Below, one piece after another: positions 63,484 through 64,000 of a stretch of DNA of 64,000 bases (within the stretch, counting starts at the first letter, position 1; each line of letters opens with the position of its first letter). The DNA is from Amycolatopsis anabasis (GTDB lineage: Bacteria; Actinomycetota; Actinomycetes; Mycobacteriales; Pseudonocardiaceae), in assembly GCF_009765355.1 (NCBI RefSeq), contig NZ_VTHK01000019.1, positions 62,001-126,000 of the forward strand. Direction: 5' to 3'. The notes beneath the pieces are model-generated. The model ran no database searches. It had not been told where the DNA came from and saw nothing but the letters and a program-made list of their open reading frames with translations. Made by a program: the position numbers and the translations under genes.

Positions 63484-63503
63484 TTGTAAGCACCTGCTTA
63501 CAA
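63484..63503. promoter_or_regulatory. Perfect 20-base palindrome, TetR operator candidate
   Basis: TTGTAAGCACCTGCTTACAA has nine-base arms and a two-base centre, 22 bases before the P450 start and about 90 bases before the divergent TetR start. A second inverted repeat, CCGAAAG-CACC-CTTTCGG, lies at 63539-63556. The first is the obvious binding site for the TetR protein at 63593. Confidence 0.65.
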
Positions 63504-63592
63504 CGTAGAACCGGTCACGTCCGGCGTCAATCCCGTCACCGAAAGCACCCTTTCGGTCGAAAGGGATACCGTGTGCGCGTTGGAGGTATCCG

Positions 63593-64000
63593 GTGAGCGA
63601 AGAACAGCAGCCACGCCGACGCGACTCGGCCGCGACCAGGCAGGCGTTGCTCGACGCCGCCTCGACCCTGTTCGCCGAGCGGGGTTTCGACCGGACGACC
63701 GTGCGTGAGATCGCCCGGCGCGCGGAGGTCAACCAGGCGCTGCTGTTCCGCTATTTCGGCTCCAAGGAAGCGTTGTTCGAAGAGGTGATGGCTCGCCGCG
63801 GGCGGGAACGGCTCGCGCAGTCCGCCCCGGAACGGCTCCTCGAGGACACCCTGCGCGGCATGCTCACCGCGGAACGGCGATCCCACGCGCTCGAGACGTT
63901 GCTGCGCTCCACCGGCAACGACAGCGCCGCCGCGGCGATCCGGCGGCAGGTCGGCGAGGAGTACACGAAGGCGCTCGCCGGGCTGACCGATTCCGTGGAC
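63593..64000 (+). CDS. TetR-family transcriptional regulator, N-terminal part (runs off window)
   Basis: The first 136 codons of a TetR repressor. GTG at 63593 has GGAGG eight bases upstream. The DNA-binding domain is clear: RDSAATRQALLDAASTLFAE, RGFDRTTVREIARRAEVNQA and LLFRYFGSKEALFEEVMARR (residues about 9-70), followed by the beginning of the ligand domain (LRGMLTAERRSHALETLLRS). It is divergent from the P450/ferredoxin pair, which it probably represses. The 3' end is outside the window, so length and ligand are unknown. Confidence 0.88.
   Translation, partial: MSEEQQPRRRDSAATRQALLDAASTLFAERGFDRTTVREIARRAEVNQALLFRYFGSKEALFEEVMARRGRERLAQSAPERLLEDTLRGMLTAERRSHALETLLRSTGNDSAAAAIRRQVGEEYTKALAGLTDSVD

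Overview
The window is high-GC actinomycete chromosome, most likely from a Pseudonocardiales member close to Amycolatopsis. The pointers are a WhiB protein, GAF-ANTAR and DUF5302 proteins, an XRE/DUF397 pair, F420-type (LLM) flavoenzymes, many GTG starts, dense 4-nt ATGA/GTGA gene overlaps, and intergenic palindromic repeats of a kind I associate with Amycolatopsis. No rRNA, tRNA, transposase, prophage or CRISPR array was seen.

Region by region. 1-3.2 kb: two paralogous ECF sigma genes (the first cut by the window edge) flank a GAF-ANTAR gene, followed by an LLM oxidoreductase and a WhiB. 3.25-12.9 kb: a set that reads as a complete non-phosphorylative L-fucose (or related 6-deoxy/pentose sugar) pathway, with mutarotase, aldose dehydrogenase, lactonase, enolase-type aldonate dehydratase, SDR, FAH-family hydrolase, a three-gene sugar ABC importer and a FadR-type regulator. 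12.9-24.2 kb: GNAT, XRE/DUF397 module, SDRs, a trans-acting enoyl-reductase-like protein, a Baeyer-Villiger-type monooxygenase with SDR and TetR, then a GntR/phosphoesterase/PHP/AMP-ligase operon. 24.3-39.8 kb: IlvD/Edd sugar-acid dehydratase, VanW protein, TetR, KimA-like potassium transporter, small secreted proteins, Tat-exported metallo-beta-lactamase-fold protein, LysR, a beta-lactamase-fold protein coupled to valine dehydrogenase, alpha/beta hydrolase, a regulator and a LasA-type M23 peptidase.

39.8-50.9 kb is the most striking block. A PaaX regulator, tryptophan 2,3-dioxygenase and kynureninase run left. To their right an LLM oxidoreductase and a seven-gene operon run right: anthraniloyl-CoA monooxygenase-like bifunctional flavoprotein, creatininase-family hydrolase, aryl-CoA ligase, SDR, enoyl-CoA hydratase, Rid protein, acyl-CoA dehydrogenase. 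Together they suggest tryptophan to kynurenine to anthranilate to anthraniloyl-CoA to beta-oxidation. The reductase half of the flavoprotein looks internally shortened.

50.9-64 kb: a small secreted protein, an alcohol dehydrogenase behind a decayed TrpB2 remnant, an arginase-fold protein, a Clp-N protein, a LmbE deacetylase, a Rid protein, MtnA, then a MaoC/CitE/CoA-transferase/PoxB operon with LysR that resembles the RipABC itaconate pathway, and finally a ferredoxin/P450 pair with a divergent TetR (cut by the window edge) and a perfect 20-bp operator-like palindrome.

Three convergent gene pairs share a single CTAG tetranucleotide as both stop codons. Several intergenic spaces hold long inverted repeats that probably act as bidirectional terminators.
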